Source: JAYTQQ01 sp043746635 (GTDB lineage Bacteria > Bdellovibrionota > Bdellovibrionia > Bdellovibrionales > JAMPXM01). From it: a stretch of 60,777 nucleotides of DNA. The stretch is taken from contig JAYTQQ010000191.1 in assembly GCA_043746635.1 (NCBI GenBank), positions 1 through 60,777 on the forward strand. The letters are read 5' to 3'. Positions within the stretch are counted from its first letter, which is position 1. Each line of letters opens with the position of its first letter. The notes below the pieces were generated by a model. That model searched no databases. It was not told the DNA's origin and saw nothing but the letters and a program-made list of their open reading frames with translations. The translations under genes were made by a program, and so were the position numbers. Positions 16,751-25,161 of the stretch are shown here, one piece after another.

Positions 16751-18040
16751 ATGGAAGTTAAAACCCTCTCTCAGCATTACGATAATCCAGAATATCGCGG
16801 ACTCGCCGGCTATAAGCGCTTCGGCGGTTACGAAATTCTTGCGAAAGCGCTCAAGATGGAGCCACAAAAAATCATCGATGAAGTGAAAGCTTCTGGTCTT
16901 CGCGGCCGAGGCGGTGCGGGGTTCCCGACAGGAATGAAGTGGGGATTTCTTCCTAAGAATAATGAACCTCGGTATTTACTCTGCAATGCCGATGAGTCAG
17001 AACCTGGCACATTCAAAGATCGTCTCATGATGGAGCGCGCTCCTCATCAGTTGATCGAGTCGATGATCATTTCGTCTTTCGCTCTCGGCGTAAAAAAATC
17101 TTACATCTACATTCGTGGTGAATACACCGGCCCTGCCGCGATCCTCGAAACAGCTTTGAAAGAAGCACGAGATGCGGGCTACCTCGGCAAAAATATATTG
17201 GGCACTGGTTTTGATCTTGAACTCGATCTCTACATCGGTGCCGGAGCTTACATCTGCGGAGAAGAAACCGGAATGATTTCTTCTCTCGAAGGCCTCAAAG
17301 GACAACCGAAACTGAAGCCGCCATTTCCGGCGGTGAGTGGATACCTTAAAAAACCAACAATCGTGAACAACGTCGAAACGCTCGCGAGCGTGATTCACAT
17401 TTTACGTGACGGAGTTGCCGAATACCGCAAACAAGGAACTGAAAAATCTCCGGGCACGAAATTATTTTCACTTTCGGGCAATGTGAATAAACCTGGGACT
17501 TACGAAGTTCCGCTTGGATATCCACTCAAAGATTTCATTGAAAAAGAATGTGGTGGATTAAAAGCGGGCCGCACACTGAAAGCCGTGATCCCTGGCGGAT
17601 CGAGCGCTCCGGTGTTGACCGCCGAAGAAGCTTACAAGGCGACTCTTGATTACGAATGTCTCGCGCAAATGGGTTCGATGTTAGGGAGCGGTGCGATCAT
17701 CGTGATCGACGATAGCAACTGCATGGTCGACGTACTCAGCACGATCACTCACTTTTACCATCATGAATCTTGCGGTCAATGTACTCCTTGTCGTGAAGGT
17801 ACTGGCTGGCTTAATAAACTGGTTCACGCGGTCATCACGGGCGAAGCGCAGCCGAAAGATCTCGACCTCCTCATTCAAGTTGCCGACAACATGAAGGGCC
17901 GAACGATCTGCGCTTTGTCTGATGCGGCGGCCTTGCCGGTTTTAAGTTTTGTTAAAAAATTCCGCAGTGAATTTGACTACTTTGTTGCGAACAAAAAATC
18001 TCAAGTTAAAGGACAGATCTATGCTCAAATGCAACATTAA
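16751..18040 (+). CDS. nuoF: NADH-quinone oxidoreductase subunit F (NADH/FMN-binding)
   Basis: 429 aa, full family length. NADH and FMN site signature GRGGAGFPTGMKWGF, second glycine-rich motif GAGAYICGEETGMISSLEG, and the N3 [4Fe-4S] ligands in ESCGQCTPCREGTGW plus the later Cys in GRTICALSDAAA. NuoF receives hydride from NADH and passes electrons through FMN into the Fe-S chain. It overlaps nuoG by 20 bases, consistent with translational coupling. Confidence 0.96.
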   Translation: MEVKTLSQHYDNPEYRGLAGYKRFGGYEILAKALKMEPQKIIDEVKASGLRGRGGAGFPTGMKWGFLPKNNEPRYLLCNADESEPGTFKDRLMMERAPHQLIESMIISSFALGVKKSYIYIRGEYTGPAAILETALKEARDAGYLGKNILGTGFDLELDLYIGAGAYICGEETGMISSLEGLKGQPKLKPPFPAVSGYLKKPTIVNNVETLASVIHILRDGVAEYRKQGTEKSPGTKLFSLSGNVNKPGTYEVPLGYPLKDFIEKECGGLKAGRTLKAVIPGGSSAPVLTAEEAYKATLDYECLAQMGSMLGSGAIIVIDDSNCMVDVLSTITHFYHHESCGQCTPCREGTGWLNKLVHAVITGEAQPKDLDLLIQVADNMKGRTICALSDAAALPVLSFVKKFRSEFDYFVANKKSQVKGQIYAQMQH

Positions 18041-19544
18041 TGGTCAAGCACTTGAAGTCAAACCGGGCACGACCATCATGGAGGCCATGCACCAGGCAGA
18101 CCAAGCGATCGCTCATTATTGCTGGCATCCAGGTTTAAGTATTGCCGGTGTTTGCCGCCTTTGCATGGTTGAGATCAAGGGCAATCCGCGTCCGCAGATT
18201 GCGTGTAATACCCAAATCACCGAAGGCATGGAAGTAAACAACAAATCAGCTATGGTCACAGATGCGGTGAAGTGGGGACTTGATTTTCATTTGATCAACC
18301 ATCCACTCGATTGTCCTATTTGCGATCAGGCCGGCGAGTGTGGACTTCAAGAGCAATATATGGAGTTCGGAAAATACACTCCCGAAATGAGTGAAGCGAA
18401 AGTGAAGAAACACAAAGTCGTTGATCTCGGGCCTCGCGTGGTGCTCGATAGCGAACGCTGTATTTTATGTTCTCGTTGCGTACGCTTCACCGATGAAGTG
18501 AGTAAAACCAACGAACTCGGAATTTTCAATCGAGGAGATCGCTCCGAAATTGGTACCGCTCCCGGAGTGAAACTCGACAATAATTATTCAATGAACACCG
18601 TCGACATTTGTCCGGTCGGAGCCCTCACTTCGAAAGATTTCAGATTTCGCCAACGGGTTTGGTTTCTAAAAGAAGTCGACACGATTTGTAACGGCTGTTC
18701 GACAGGTTGTAACATCCGTCTTTACTACAATAAAGAGGGCGTGTTTAGAGCGAAGCCAGTCGAAAACATGGACGTGAACGGGTATTGGATGTGCGACGTA
18801 GGCAGAGATGTTTATAAATACATCAATCGTGAACATCGTTTGCTCGACGCTCGCAATTCGAAGGGTGAATTTTTAGTTCCAATGGTGGCGGCAAAAAAAT
18901 TAGCTGGCGAATTGAAATCAGGCGCAGCACTGGTCTTGACCGGTCAATACACGGTTGAAGAATACGCTTCGATTGTGGGAGCTTTCAAAACCAACCTTGG
19001 GTCTACACAAATTTATCATTGGATCAATAACCCAGAAGAACTCGAAAAGTTCGACGGTATCTTATACCGTGGAGATAAGAATCCAAATACCAAAGGCCTC
19101 ACTCAAATTCTAGAAAAGAACGGTGTGAAAACTACGTGGACGGATCTTGAAAAGAATTTGGCTGATGGCAAGATCGAAACTCTCGTGGTTGCGGCTCCTG
19201 AAAACCAGGCGGCCTACCCAGATTTGGCTTCGAAAGTAGCGCTTTTTGCGAAAGCGAAAAGTTTGGTATGGTTGTCTTCGGCGAAAACTCCTGCGGTTGA
19301 TACACTTGCGAATGCTTTGCAGATCCCGATGAAGAGTTTCTTCGAAAAAGTCGGCACATTCGTGAATTTCAAAGGTATTGAACAAAAAACTCATAAGGGC
19401 CTCGACTTCGCTCCGCAGGCGTTAAGCCTTACGACTTTTGCAGAAATCTTGGTTGGTCAAAATCCATCTCCGGTTGAAGTGAAAGATGCCCATCTTTTAA
19501 AAATGGTTCACAACGAGTATACGGCTCAAAGAGGCGAATTATGA
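18021..19544 (+). CDS. nuoG: NADH-quinone oxidoreductase subunit G, short form
   Basis: 507 aa from ATG 18021 inside the end of nuoF. Four Fe-S sites are visible: N1b [2Fe-2S] (C-WHPGLSIAGV-C-RL-C, then IACNT), the His-Cys3 N5 site (HLINHPLDCPICDQAGECG), N4 (RCILCSRCVRF with DICPVGAL), and the optional N7 site (CNGCSTGC with the fourth Cys in WMCDVG). The molybdopterin-oxidoreductase-like C-terminal part is cut to about 230 residues, compared with ~500 or more in long NuoG proteins such as E. coli's. The gene ends with an overlap into nuoI (ATGA), so the short form is not an artefact of a frame break. Confidence 0.92.
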   Translation: MLKCNINGQALEVKPGTTIMEAMHQADQAIAHYCWHPGLSIAGVCRLCMVEIKGNPRPQIACNTQITEGMEVNNKSAMVTDAVKWGLDFHLINHPLDCPICDQAGECGLQEQYMEFGKYTPEMSEAKVKKHKVVDLGPRVVLDSERCILCSRCVRFTDEVSKTNELGIFNRGDRSEIGTAPGVKLDNNYSMNTVDICPVGALTSKDFRFRQRVWFLKEVDTICNGCSTGCNIRLYYNKEGVFRAKPVENMDVNGYWMCDVGRDVYKYINREHRLLDARNSKGEFLVPMVAAKKLAGELKSGAALVLTGQYTVEEYASIVGAFKTNLGSTQIYHWINNPEELEKFDGILYRGDKNPNTKGLTQILEKNGVKTTWTDLEKNLADGKIETLVVAAPENQAAYPDLASKVALFAKAKSLVWLSSAKTPAVDTLANALQIPMKSFFEKVGTFVNFKGIEQKTHKGLDFAPQALSLTTFAEILVGQNPSPVEVKDAHLLKMVHNEYTAQRGEL

Positions 19545-20065
19545 TTCAGGTTAAAAAACCTTCGGCTTCATCGCAGTGGTACTTCGTCGGAATTTTCAGC
19601 GGCATGGCGCTCACGATGAAAAAAATGATCGTGAATCTAGCGAACAAAAAGAAAATGCCGACACTGAATTATCCAGAAGAGAAGTACGAATATTCGAATC
19701 GCTTTAAGGGTAATCACGTTTTGACGGTTAAAAAAGATGGTTCTTTAAGATGTACGGCCTGCATGCTGTGCGCGACGAACTGCCCCGCAGAATGTATACA
19801 TATCGTGGCTGCTGAAAATCAAGATCCGTCGGTCGAAAAATATCCGATTCAGTACGAGATCGATATTCTTCGGTGCGTATTTTGCGGATTTTGCGAAGAG
19901 GCTTGCCCGGTCGATGCCATCCGCATGGGACCTGAATGGCAGACTCCGGCTTTGAATGGCAGCAAATTCATTTACGATATTCAGCATCTCGCATACCGTC
20001 CGAATTTAAAAGGTGGAGTCGTCACCATACTCGACGATAAAGAGCGCCACGAGGCTGGTATTTGA
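19541..20065 (+). CDS. nuoI: NADH-quinone oxidoreductase subunit I
   Basis: 174 aa. Two ferredoxin-type [4Fe-4S] motifs (LRCTACMLCATNCPAECIHI and ILRCVFCGFCEEACPVDAIR) give clusters N6a and N6b that connect NuoG to NuoB. An N-terminal hydrophobic/amphipathic segment (WYFVGIFSGMALTMKKM) would lie along the membrane arm. The start overlaps the nuoG stop; the stop overlaps the TTG start of the next gene, which is therefore part of the operon. The usual neighbour nuoH is missing. Confidence 0.95.
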   Translation: MIQVKKPSASSQWYFVGIFSGMALTMKKMIVNLANKKKMPTLNYPEEKYEYSNRFKGNHVLTVKKDGSLRCTACMLCATNCPAECIHIVAAENQDPSVEKYPIQYEIDILRCVFCGFCEEACPVDAIRMGPEWQTPALNGSKFIYDIQHLAYRPNLKGGVVTILDDKERHEAGI

Positions 20066-21093
20066 ATATTCATTTGCCCGCTGATGATATCTGGAGCTCG
20101 CAGAATAAGGCGATACGTCAAGCCTGCGGGCTTGCAGATGATCCCAGGTTCACGGTTCAGATTTTTACGAGTATAAGTCACGCCCTTTCTGAAGTTTGCT
20201 TTTCGCTCAGTGACTTAATTCCGCATAAAAAAACTGTTACGCATTTTGATAAACTTGGGCCCGACTTTGATTCGGTCGCGGTTTCTCTTTCAAAAAAAGA
20301 ACTCACTCTGAGACATTTTTCTAGAGACGAGATTTCGAACCCGGATTATCTGACAGGCTTTTCGAAAGATCTTCTCATGCTCGTAACTTCTTTTGATGAT
20401 CCGATAGTCGCGAGCAAACATGATTTTCTATTCTTAGAAGATCAGCTGAAAGAAAAAAGATATTTTCACATTAAGATTTCAAATTTTTTACATCAGTCAG
20501 AGCCAATTCGTCTGCCAACGCATTACGAAGTTTTGGTACTTTCTTTAACCAATGATCGCACTTTGGTCATTGCGGGGGAAAGGGCTAAACTTAAAGTCGA
20601 ACTGACTCCTAAGCTCCGGATTGATTGGAATTTCGAGAACAAAGTTTCAAATGTCGTGAATGAACTCGCCTTTTTTGAAAAAAACCGAGAAATGAATCCT
20701 TTACAGGCTGAAAAGCTCAAACTGCAAACCGATTATCACTGCCAGCAAATTCTCGCTTTCGAAAAAGATTTGCCTGCGGGTATTACGCCTTATTTTACTT
20801 CGATCAGCGACCGAGTTTTCGATCGAAGCGTCCTCATCTGTGACGGAGTTGATGGCGTAAGTCTCGTAACGAGACTTGCCGAATACGTGGTTGAGCCGAA
20901 CGATGATTTACTCGAGACCACCAGTCTCTGCCGCTGGCAAAATGCAAAGCTCTTTGAGTATCTTGACTGTTCTCAAAATTTGCGTGGCCTGATCTTGATT
21001 GATGCAAAACTTCTCAATTCGGTTTTTAAAACTCTCTTGGGCAAAGTGTATAAAGACTTACTTGCCGAACAAAACGAAACTTTAATCCTTTAG
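20062..21093 (+). CDS. Unrecognised protein co-transcribed with nuo genes
   Basis: 343 aa with a TTG start overlapping the nuoI stop, and GAGG eight bases upstream. No signal peptide, no membrane segment, no Fe-S or nucleotide-binding motif that I can name. The chain is mixed alpha/beta with moderate charge (strands such as HYEVLVLSL, RTLVIAGE, DRSVLICDGVDGVSL and LRGLILIDAKLL). The only family-level clue is position: it is tightly coupled to the complex I peripheral-arm genes and ends at a strong terminator, so an assembly or accessory role is possible (inference). It may instead be a fortuitous passenger. Confidence 0.6.
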   Translation: MNIHLPADDIWSSQNKAIRQACGLADDPRFTVQIFTSISHALSEVCFSLSDLIPHKKTVTHFDKLGPDFDSVAVSLSKKELTLRHFSRDEISNPDYLTGFSKDLLMLVTSFDDPIVASKHDFLFLEDQLKEKRYFHIKISNFLHQSEPIRLPTHYEVLVLSLTNDRTLVIAGERAKLKVELTPKLRIDWNFENKVSNVVNELAFFEKNREMNPLQAEKLKLQTDYHCQQILAFEKDLPAGITPYFTSISDRVFDRSVLICDGVDGVSLVTRLAEYVVEPNDDLLETTSLCRWQNAKLFEYLDCSQNLRGLILIDAKLLNSVFKTLLGKVYKDLLAEQNETLIL

Positions 21094-21157
21094 AAACTGG
21101 CCCACTACCGTGTTGAGGAAAAAACAAATCCTCATCAACACGGTAAGGGGCCAGTTT
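21094..21157. terminator. Bidirectional terminator between convergent genes
   Basis: AAACTGGCCC (from 21094) pairs with the segment ending at 21157, and ACCGTGTTGA pairs with TCAACACGGT. A two-base mismatch separates the two stems, and an A-rich loop (AAAAAACAAA) closes the hairpin. It directly follows the nuo operon's last stop and runs up to the stop of the minus-strand sugar gene. The A/T ends on both arms suit termination in either direction. Confidence 0.75.
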
Positions 21158-22092
21158 TAGACAGACTCGCTGTTAAAATACTTGAGCGAACTTTTAAGTC
21201 CAGCTTCAAGGTCTACTTGAGGATCATACTTCAGTAATTCGCGCGCTTTCGAAATATCAGGGCGGCGCTGTTTGGGATCGTTTTCGCCGAGGGGCATGAA
21301 TTCAAGCGAAGATTTGCTAGAAGTCAGGATTTTAATTTGTTCAGCGATTTCAAGTACACTGCGCTCGATTGGATTGCCAAGATTTATCGGAGTTTCGACG
21401 TTACTTTGCATGAGCAAAAATAAACCTTCGACGAGGTCGCTCACGTAACAAAAGCTACGTGTTTGTTTTCCGTCGCCGAAAATGCTCAGGGCTTTTCCGC
21501 TGAGGGCTTGAGAGAAAAAATTTGGAATGATACGTCCATCGCTCGGGCGCATTCGTGGTCCGTAGGTGTTAAAGATCCTCGCGATACGAATCGCTACGCC
21601 GAATTCTTTTTTATATCCGAGAGAAAGGGCTTCGCCGACTCGTTTGGCCTCATCGTAGCAGCTGCGGAGTCCGAAGCTGTTGACGTTCCCAAAATAACTT
21701 TCGATCTGTGGATGAATCTCGGCATCGCCGTAAACTTCGCTTGAGCTTGCGAATAAAATACGTGCGCTGTTTCTACGAGCGAGCTCAAGTAAATTTTTGT
21801 GCCCGTGTGTAGCCGTTTCTAAAATAAAAATAGGCATTTTGGGAAAATCAACAGGAGAAGCGGGCGAAGCCATATTATATATCTGGTCGAAGCCAATAGA
21901 TAATTCGGGCCTGGTAAACGTCGCTGCCTCATTTATGTTTGCTTCAACAAATGCAATTTTTAATCCGTCTAGATTTTTTTTTCGGCCGGTTACGAGCGAG
22001 TCAACAACGGTTACTTCAAAGCCTTCTTTCAAAAGCTTTTCGCAAAGGTGACTTCCGATAAATCCGGCACCGCCGGCAACGAGGACTTTCAT
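21157..22092 (-). CDS. UDP-glucuronate decarboxylase (UDP-xylose synthase)
   Basis: 311 aa from ATG 22092, which overlaps the stop of the upstream dehydrogenase (TGATG). Extended short-chain dehydrogenase fold: NAD site GGAGFIGSHLCEKL, catalytic Ser in ASSSEVYGD and the YxxxK pair in SCYDEAKRVGEAL. The block GNVNSFGLRSCYDEAKR is characteristic of UDP-glucuronate decarboxylases rather than of UDP-glucose 4-epimerases. Taking UDP-glucuronate from the adjacent UDP-glucose dehydrogenase, it would yield UDP-xylose for surface polysaccharide. The N-terminal membrane anchor of the animal enzyme is absent, as in other bacterial forms. Confidence 0.88.
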   Translation of the reverse strand: MKVLVAGGAGFIGSHLCEKLLKEGFEVTVVDSLVTGRKKNLDGLKIAFVEANINEAATFTRPELSIGFDQIYNMASPASPVDFPKMPIFILETATHGHKNLLELARRNSARILFASSSEVYGDAEIHPQIESYFGNVNSFGLRSCYDEAKRVGEALSLGYKKEFGVAIRIARIFNTYGPRMRPSDGRIIPNFFSQALSGKALSIFGDGKQTRSFCYVSDLVEGLFLLMQSNVETPINLGNPIERSVLEIAEQIKILTSSKSSLEFMPLGENDPKQRRPDISKARELLKYDPQVDLEAGLKSSLKYFNSESV

Positions 22093-23408
22093 CAAACTCC
22101 GCCCAAAATCTGCCGACCAATGCAGAAGTATTTAAAGCCGGCAGAGGCCGCCTTTTTTGGATCGAGAATATTACGACCGTCAAAAATCACGTGACCCGCC
22201 ATTAAAGTTTTCATGCGTTCAAAGTTAGGAGTTCGAAATTCATTCCACTCGGTGACGATCGCGAGAGCGTCGACCCCGTGAAGTGCATCTTCCGCAGAGA
22301 TTGCGAATTCGAAAGCCACCTTGGATGCTGCGCGAGCAGTCTCGTGGGCGACCGGATCAAACGCGCGTACTTTTGCACCTAAACGGACCAACTCTTTGAT
22401 GATCTCAAGGCTTGGAGCTTCACGCACGTCATCCGTTCGAGGTTTAAATGCGAGTCCCCAGATGGCGATGGTTTTGCCTTTGAGATTTGCTTCTCCACCA
22501 AAGTGACTAAGCATTTTATCGATGAGCACCAGTTTCTGACGATCATTTACTTGGTCGGCTGCTTGCACGATCGACATCGCGATGCCGACTTCTTGGCCGG
22601 TATGAACAAGTGCTTTCACATCTTTCGGAAAGCAGCTTCCGCCGTAGCCGACTCCAGGGTAGAAAAAGGCCGGGTTAATGCGAGAGTCGCTGGTGAATCC
22701 ACGTCGAACATCGTTAATGTCGGCTCCGAGTTTATCCGCGACGAGAGCGAGCTCATTGATAAAGCTAATTTTGACAGAAAGAAATGCGTTGGCGGCATAC
22801 TTCGTCATCTCGGCTGAAGTATTATCCATAAATAAAAGTGTATTTGAGTTATGTAAAAAAGGTTCGTAGATTTCGGTCATCAGATTTTGCGCTTCTTGGC
22901 TGCGGCATCCGATAACGACGCGGTCGGGGCGCAAGAAGTCGTCAATCGCGGCGCCTTCTTTCAGAAACTCGGGGTTCGAAACAATTTGGATTTCGTGTTT
23001 GCTGAGCTCTCCGCAGAATTTGACCAAACGATTCGCGGTACCGATCGGAACTGTACTTTTCATCACGATGAACTTTTTTTCGTTCGCGAGCTTACAAATT
23101 TGTTCGACGACAGCCAACGTAGGGCCCATGTCGGCACTGCCGTCGGTAGTTTCGGGAGTTCCAACGGCGATGAAGATGACTTTATTCTTTTCAACAGCGG
23201 CTTTGAGATCGGTCGTAAATGCGAGACGATCTTTTGATTTCGCAAGCAAGTCTTCAAGGCCTGGCTCATAAATCGGGATGGAGCCTTGTTTGAGCTTCGC
23301 AATCTTGTCGGCATCGCGGTCGACGCAGGTCACAAAATGACCCCCATCCGCGAAGCAAACGCCCGCGACTAAACCTACGTATCCTGAGCCGACGACGGCA
23401 ATATTCAT
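22092..23408 (-). CDS. ugd: UDP-glucose 6-dehydrogenase
   Basis: 438 aa from ATG 23408, chosen because AGGAG lies seven bases upstream and the product then begins directly with the NAD-binding motif (MNIAVVGSGYVGLVAGVCFA); an in-frame ATG at 23429 would add seven residues. Catalytic Cys lies in GYGGSCFPKDVKAL. Two-step oxidation of UDP-glucose to UDP-glucuronate with 2 NAD. First gene of a two-gene UDP-sugar operon with the decarboxylase. Confidence 0.95.
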   Translation of the reverse strand: MNIAVVGSGYVGLVAGVCFADGGHFVTCVDRDADKIAKLKQGSIPIYEPGLEDLLAKSKDRLAFTTDLKAAVEKNKVIFIAVGTPETTDGSADMGPTLAVVEQICKLANEKKFIVMKSTVPIGTANRLVKFCGELSKHEIQIVSNPEFLKEGAAIDDFLRPDRVVIGCRSQEAQNLMTEIYEPFLHNSNTLLFMDNTSAEMTKYAANAFLSVKISFINELALVADKLGADINDVRRGFTSDSRINPAFFYPGVGYGGSCFPKDVKALVHTGQEVGIAMSIVQAADQVNDRQKLVLIDKMLSHFGGEANLKGKTIAIWGLAFKPRTDDVREAPSLEIIKELVRLGAKVRAFDPVAHETARAASKVAFEFAISAEDALHGVDALAIVTEWNEFRTPNFERMKTLMAGHVIFDGRNILDPKKAASAGFKYFCIGRQILGGV

Positions 23409-23501
23409 CAATGTACTCCTAAAGTCCATTTCATCTCACGAATTGGGGTCTGACTCAATTGCTTTTAAGCTAAAATACGGCTATCAAAGGTTGAGGTCCT
23501 T

Positions 23502-24509
23502 TTGAAACAAAACTTCATAAAAATACTCACACCGATAGCTAAAGTTGCTTTAGCCGTAGGCCTGATTTTCTATCTCATCCACAGAGGGAGCCTTGATTTC
23601 TCGGTTTTTTCGCAAGTGGCGAAGCCGAGCTCTCTCGCCGTGCTTTTTGTGCTCACCTTTTTTGGACTTTACCTTAATAATATTCGCTGGCATTTTTTGG
23701 TGAAAGGGCAGGGAATCCGCATTAAAGATCTCGAACTCTTAAAACTCACCTTTATTGGTCTATTTTTCAACTACGCCATGCCCGGCGGAGTCGGAGGCGA
23801 CGTCGTCAAGGGCGTCTACATGGTCAAAGATCAGCCTGAGCATAAGTACGCATCGGCGGTCAGTATTTTCATGGACCGTGCGATTGGTTTTTTTGTCATG
23901 ACGATCGTGGCGAGCATGGCATTTCTTTTTAATTGGAGTCTCGTTCGGAGCTCTCGCCCGCTGATGGCGATTGCGTTCGCTATTTTTGCTCTCACCCTTG
24001 GTTTTTTTGTATTCTTCGGCTTCTCGCTTTCTCTTAAAATTCGCGAGTCTCATTTTGTCGAGAAGTTTTTTAAAATTCTCCCATTCGGAAATAAATTCAG
24101 ACAAATTTATTTAAGTCTTCACTCGTATCGTAAATGTCCTCGCGAACTGTTGATCGCGTTTGCGATCAGTTTTGTTTCGCAATTTACCGGCACTTACTTT
24201 TTCTACTTTCTTGGTCAAATTCTGCATGTTGATCTCGCGATCGGGCTTTACCTGTTTATCGTTCCGGCGGGTATGATCGTGATGGCTCTCCCTATTTCTC
24301 CGGCCGGGGTGGGTGTTGGCCAAGTGGCGTTTTTATATTTATTTAACTTACTTCTCGGGGCCGACTCTCATTTTGGAGCCACGGCCGTAACGCTTGCCCA
24401 AGTCATTCAGTTATGTTGGGCTTTATTGGGCGCTGTTTTTTACATTCAGCGCAGAGGGACTCATGCAAGTCAAAGAACGAGTATTCGTGATGAGGCTTCA
24501 CAAATATAG
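23502..24509 (+). CDS. Flippase-like membrane protein (lysylphosphatidylglycerol synthase TM family, UPF0104)
   Basis: 335 aa with TTG start and GAGG upstream. About eight hydrophobic segments. Family landmarks are MPGGVGGDVVKGVYMV in an early loop, a conserved ISIFMDRAIGF-like sequence (SIFMDRAIGFFVM) and LPISPAGVGVGQVAFLYLF near the C-terminus. Members of PF03706 occur as the membrane half of MprF and as stand-alone proteins, often thought to move lipid-linked molecules. It diverges from the UDP-sugar operon (~90 bp gap), which hints at a glycoconjugate link (inference). The end overlaps recO by 47 bases. Confidence 0.82.
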   Translation: MKQNFIKILTPIAKVALAVGLIFYLIHRGSLDFSVFSQVAKPSSLAVLFVLTFFGLYLNNIRWHFLVKGQGIRIKDLELLKLTFIGLFFNYAMPGGVGGDVVKGVYMVKDQPEHKYASAVSIFMDRAIGFFVMTIVASMAFLFNWSLVRSSRPLMAIAFAIFALTLGFFVFFGFSLSLKIRESHFVEKFFKILPFGNKFRQIYLSLHSYRKCPRELLIAFAISFVSQFTGTYFFYFLGQILHVDLAIGLYLFIVPAGMIVMALPISPAGVGVGQVAFLYLFNLLLGADSHFGATAVTLAQVIQLCWALLGAVFYIQRRGTHASQRTSIRDEASQI

Positions 24510-25083
24510 TGATGCCGATCTCATTATTCACTGCCTGACTTCGAAAGGTGCGAAACTTTCGTTGTTCGCACGCTCTGCACTCAAAAGTAAAAAACGCTTT
24601 GGCGGGGGAGTGTTTGAGCCTACGCACTATATCGAAGTGGTTTACCAAAAAAAGAATGACGATGGCGGAGGCCTCTGCACTGTCTCTGAAGCCCAGATCA
24701 TCAAAGATTTTTCGAAATTAAGATCCGACTACGCAAGGCTTCAGTTAGGACTCCACTTTGTTCACCTGGTCGATCAAGTCATGCGAGAAGGAGATGAGCA
24801 CTCGAGCGCAATCTTCGATCTTCTCGGGAACGGCCTTTCGACGCTCGAAACTTCGACCGAGCTTGAAAAACTCAAACTTCATTTCGAAGTCAAACTTCTC
24901 AGCAGTCAGGGGGTTCTACCGATCGAAGCCTCGGAAGCTCAACTCTTGAGTCTTTCTATTTCTGAACACGGGACTATTGATCTTAACGAAGGCTTGCTGA
25001 AAAAGCTTAATAATTCGGTTCAGGGCATTTTGCGAGAGTATCTGCCGTACGCGAAGCCCACCCATCTTTTGCAAGATCCATGA
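24463..25083 (+). CDS. recO: DNA repair protein RecO, short form
   Basis: 206 aa from ATG 24463 (GAGGG just upstream), overlapping the end of the membrane-protein gene. The N-terminal OB fold is typical (ERVFVMRLHKYSDADLIIHC, GAKLSLFARSALKSKKRFGG). The C-terminal helical domain follows, with FEVKLLSSQGVLP where longer RecO proteins have the lead into a zinc-binding cysteine knuckle. No cysteines are present there, and the protein is about 35 residues shorter than E. coli RecO. RecO anneals single strands and loads RecA with RecR in the RecF pathway. A longer reading from 24394 lacks support. Confidence 0.85.
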   Translation: MQVKERVFVMRLHKYSDADLIIHCLTSKGAKLSLFARSALKSKKRFGGGVFEPTHYIEVVYQKKNDDGGGLCTVSEAQIIKDFSKLRSDYARLQLGLHFVHLVDQVMREGDEHSSAIFDLLGNGLSTLETSTELEKLKLHFEVKLLSSQGVLPIEASEAQLLSLSISEHGTIDLNEGLLKKLNNSVQGILREYLPYAKPTHLLQDP

Positions 25084-25161
25084 ATAATTTTCGGCCCGCC
25101 TTGCGCGTCTCGCAAAAGGGCGGTACTTCTCTCGTCTAAATTCGAATCGTAAAGGGATAGT

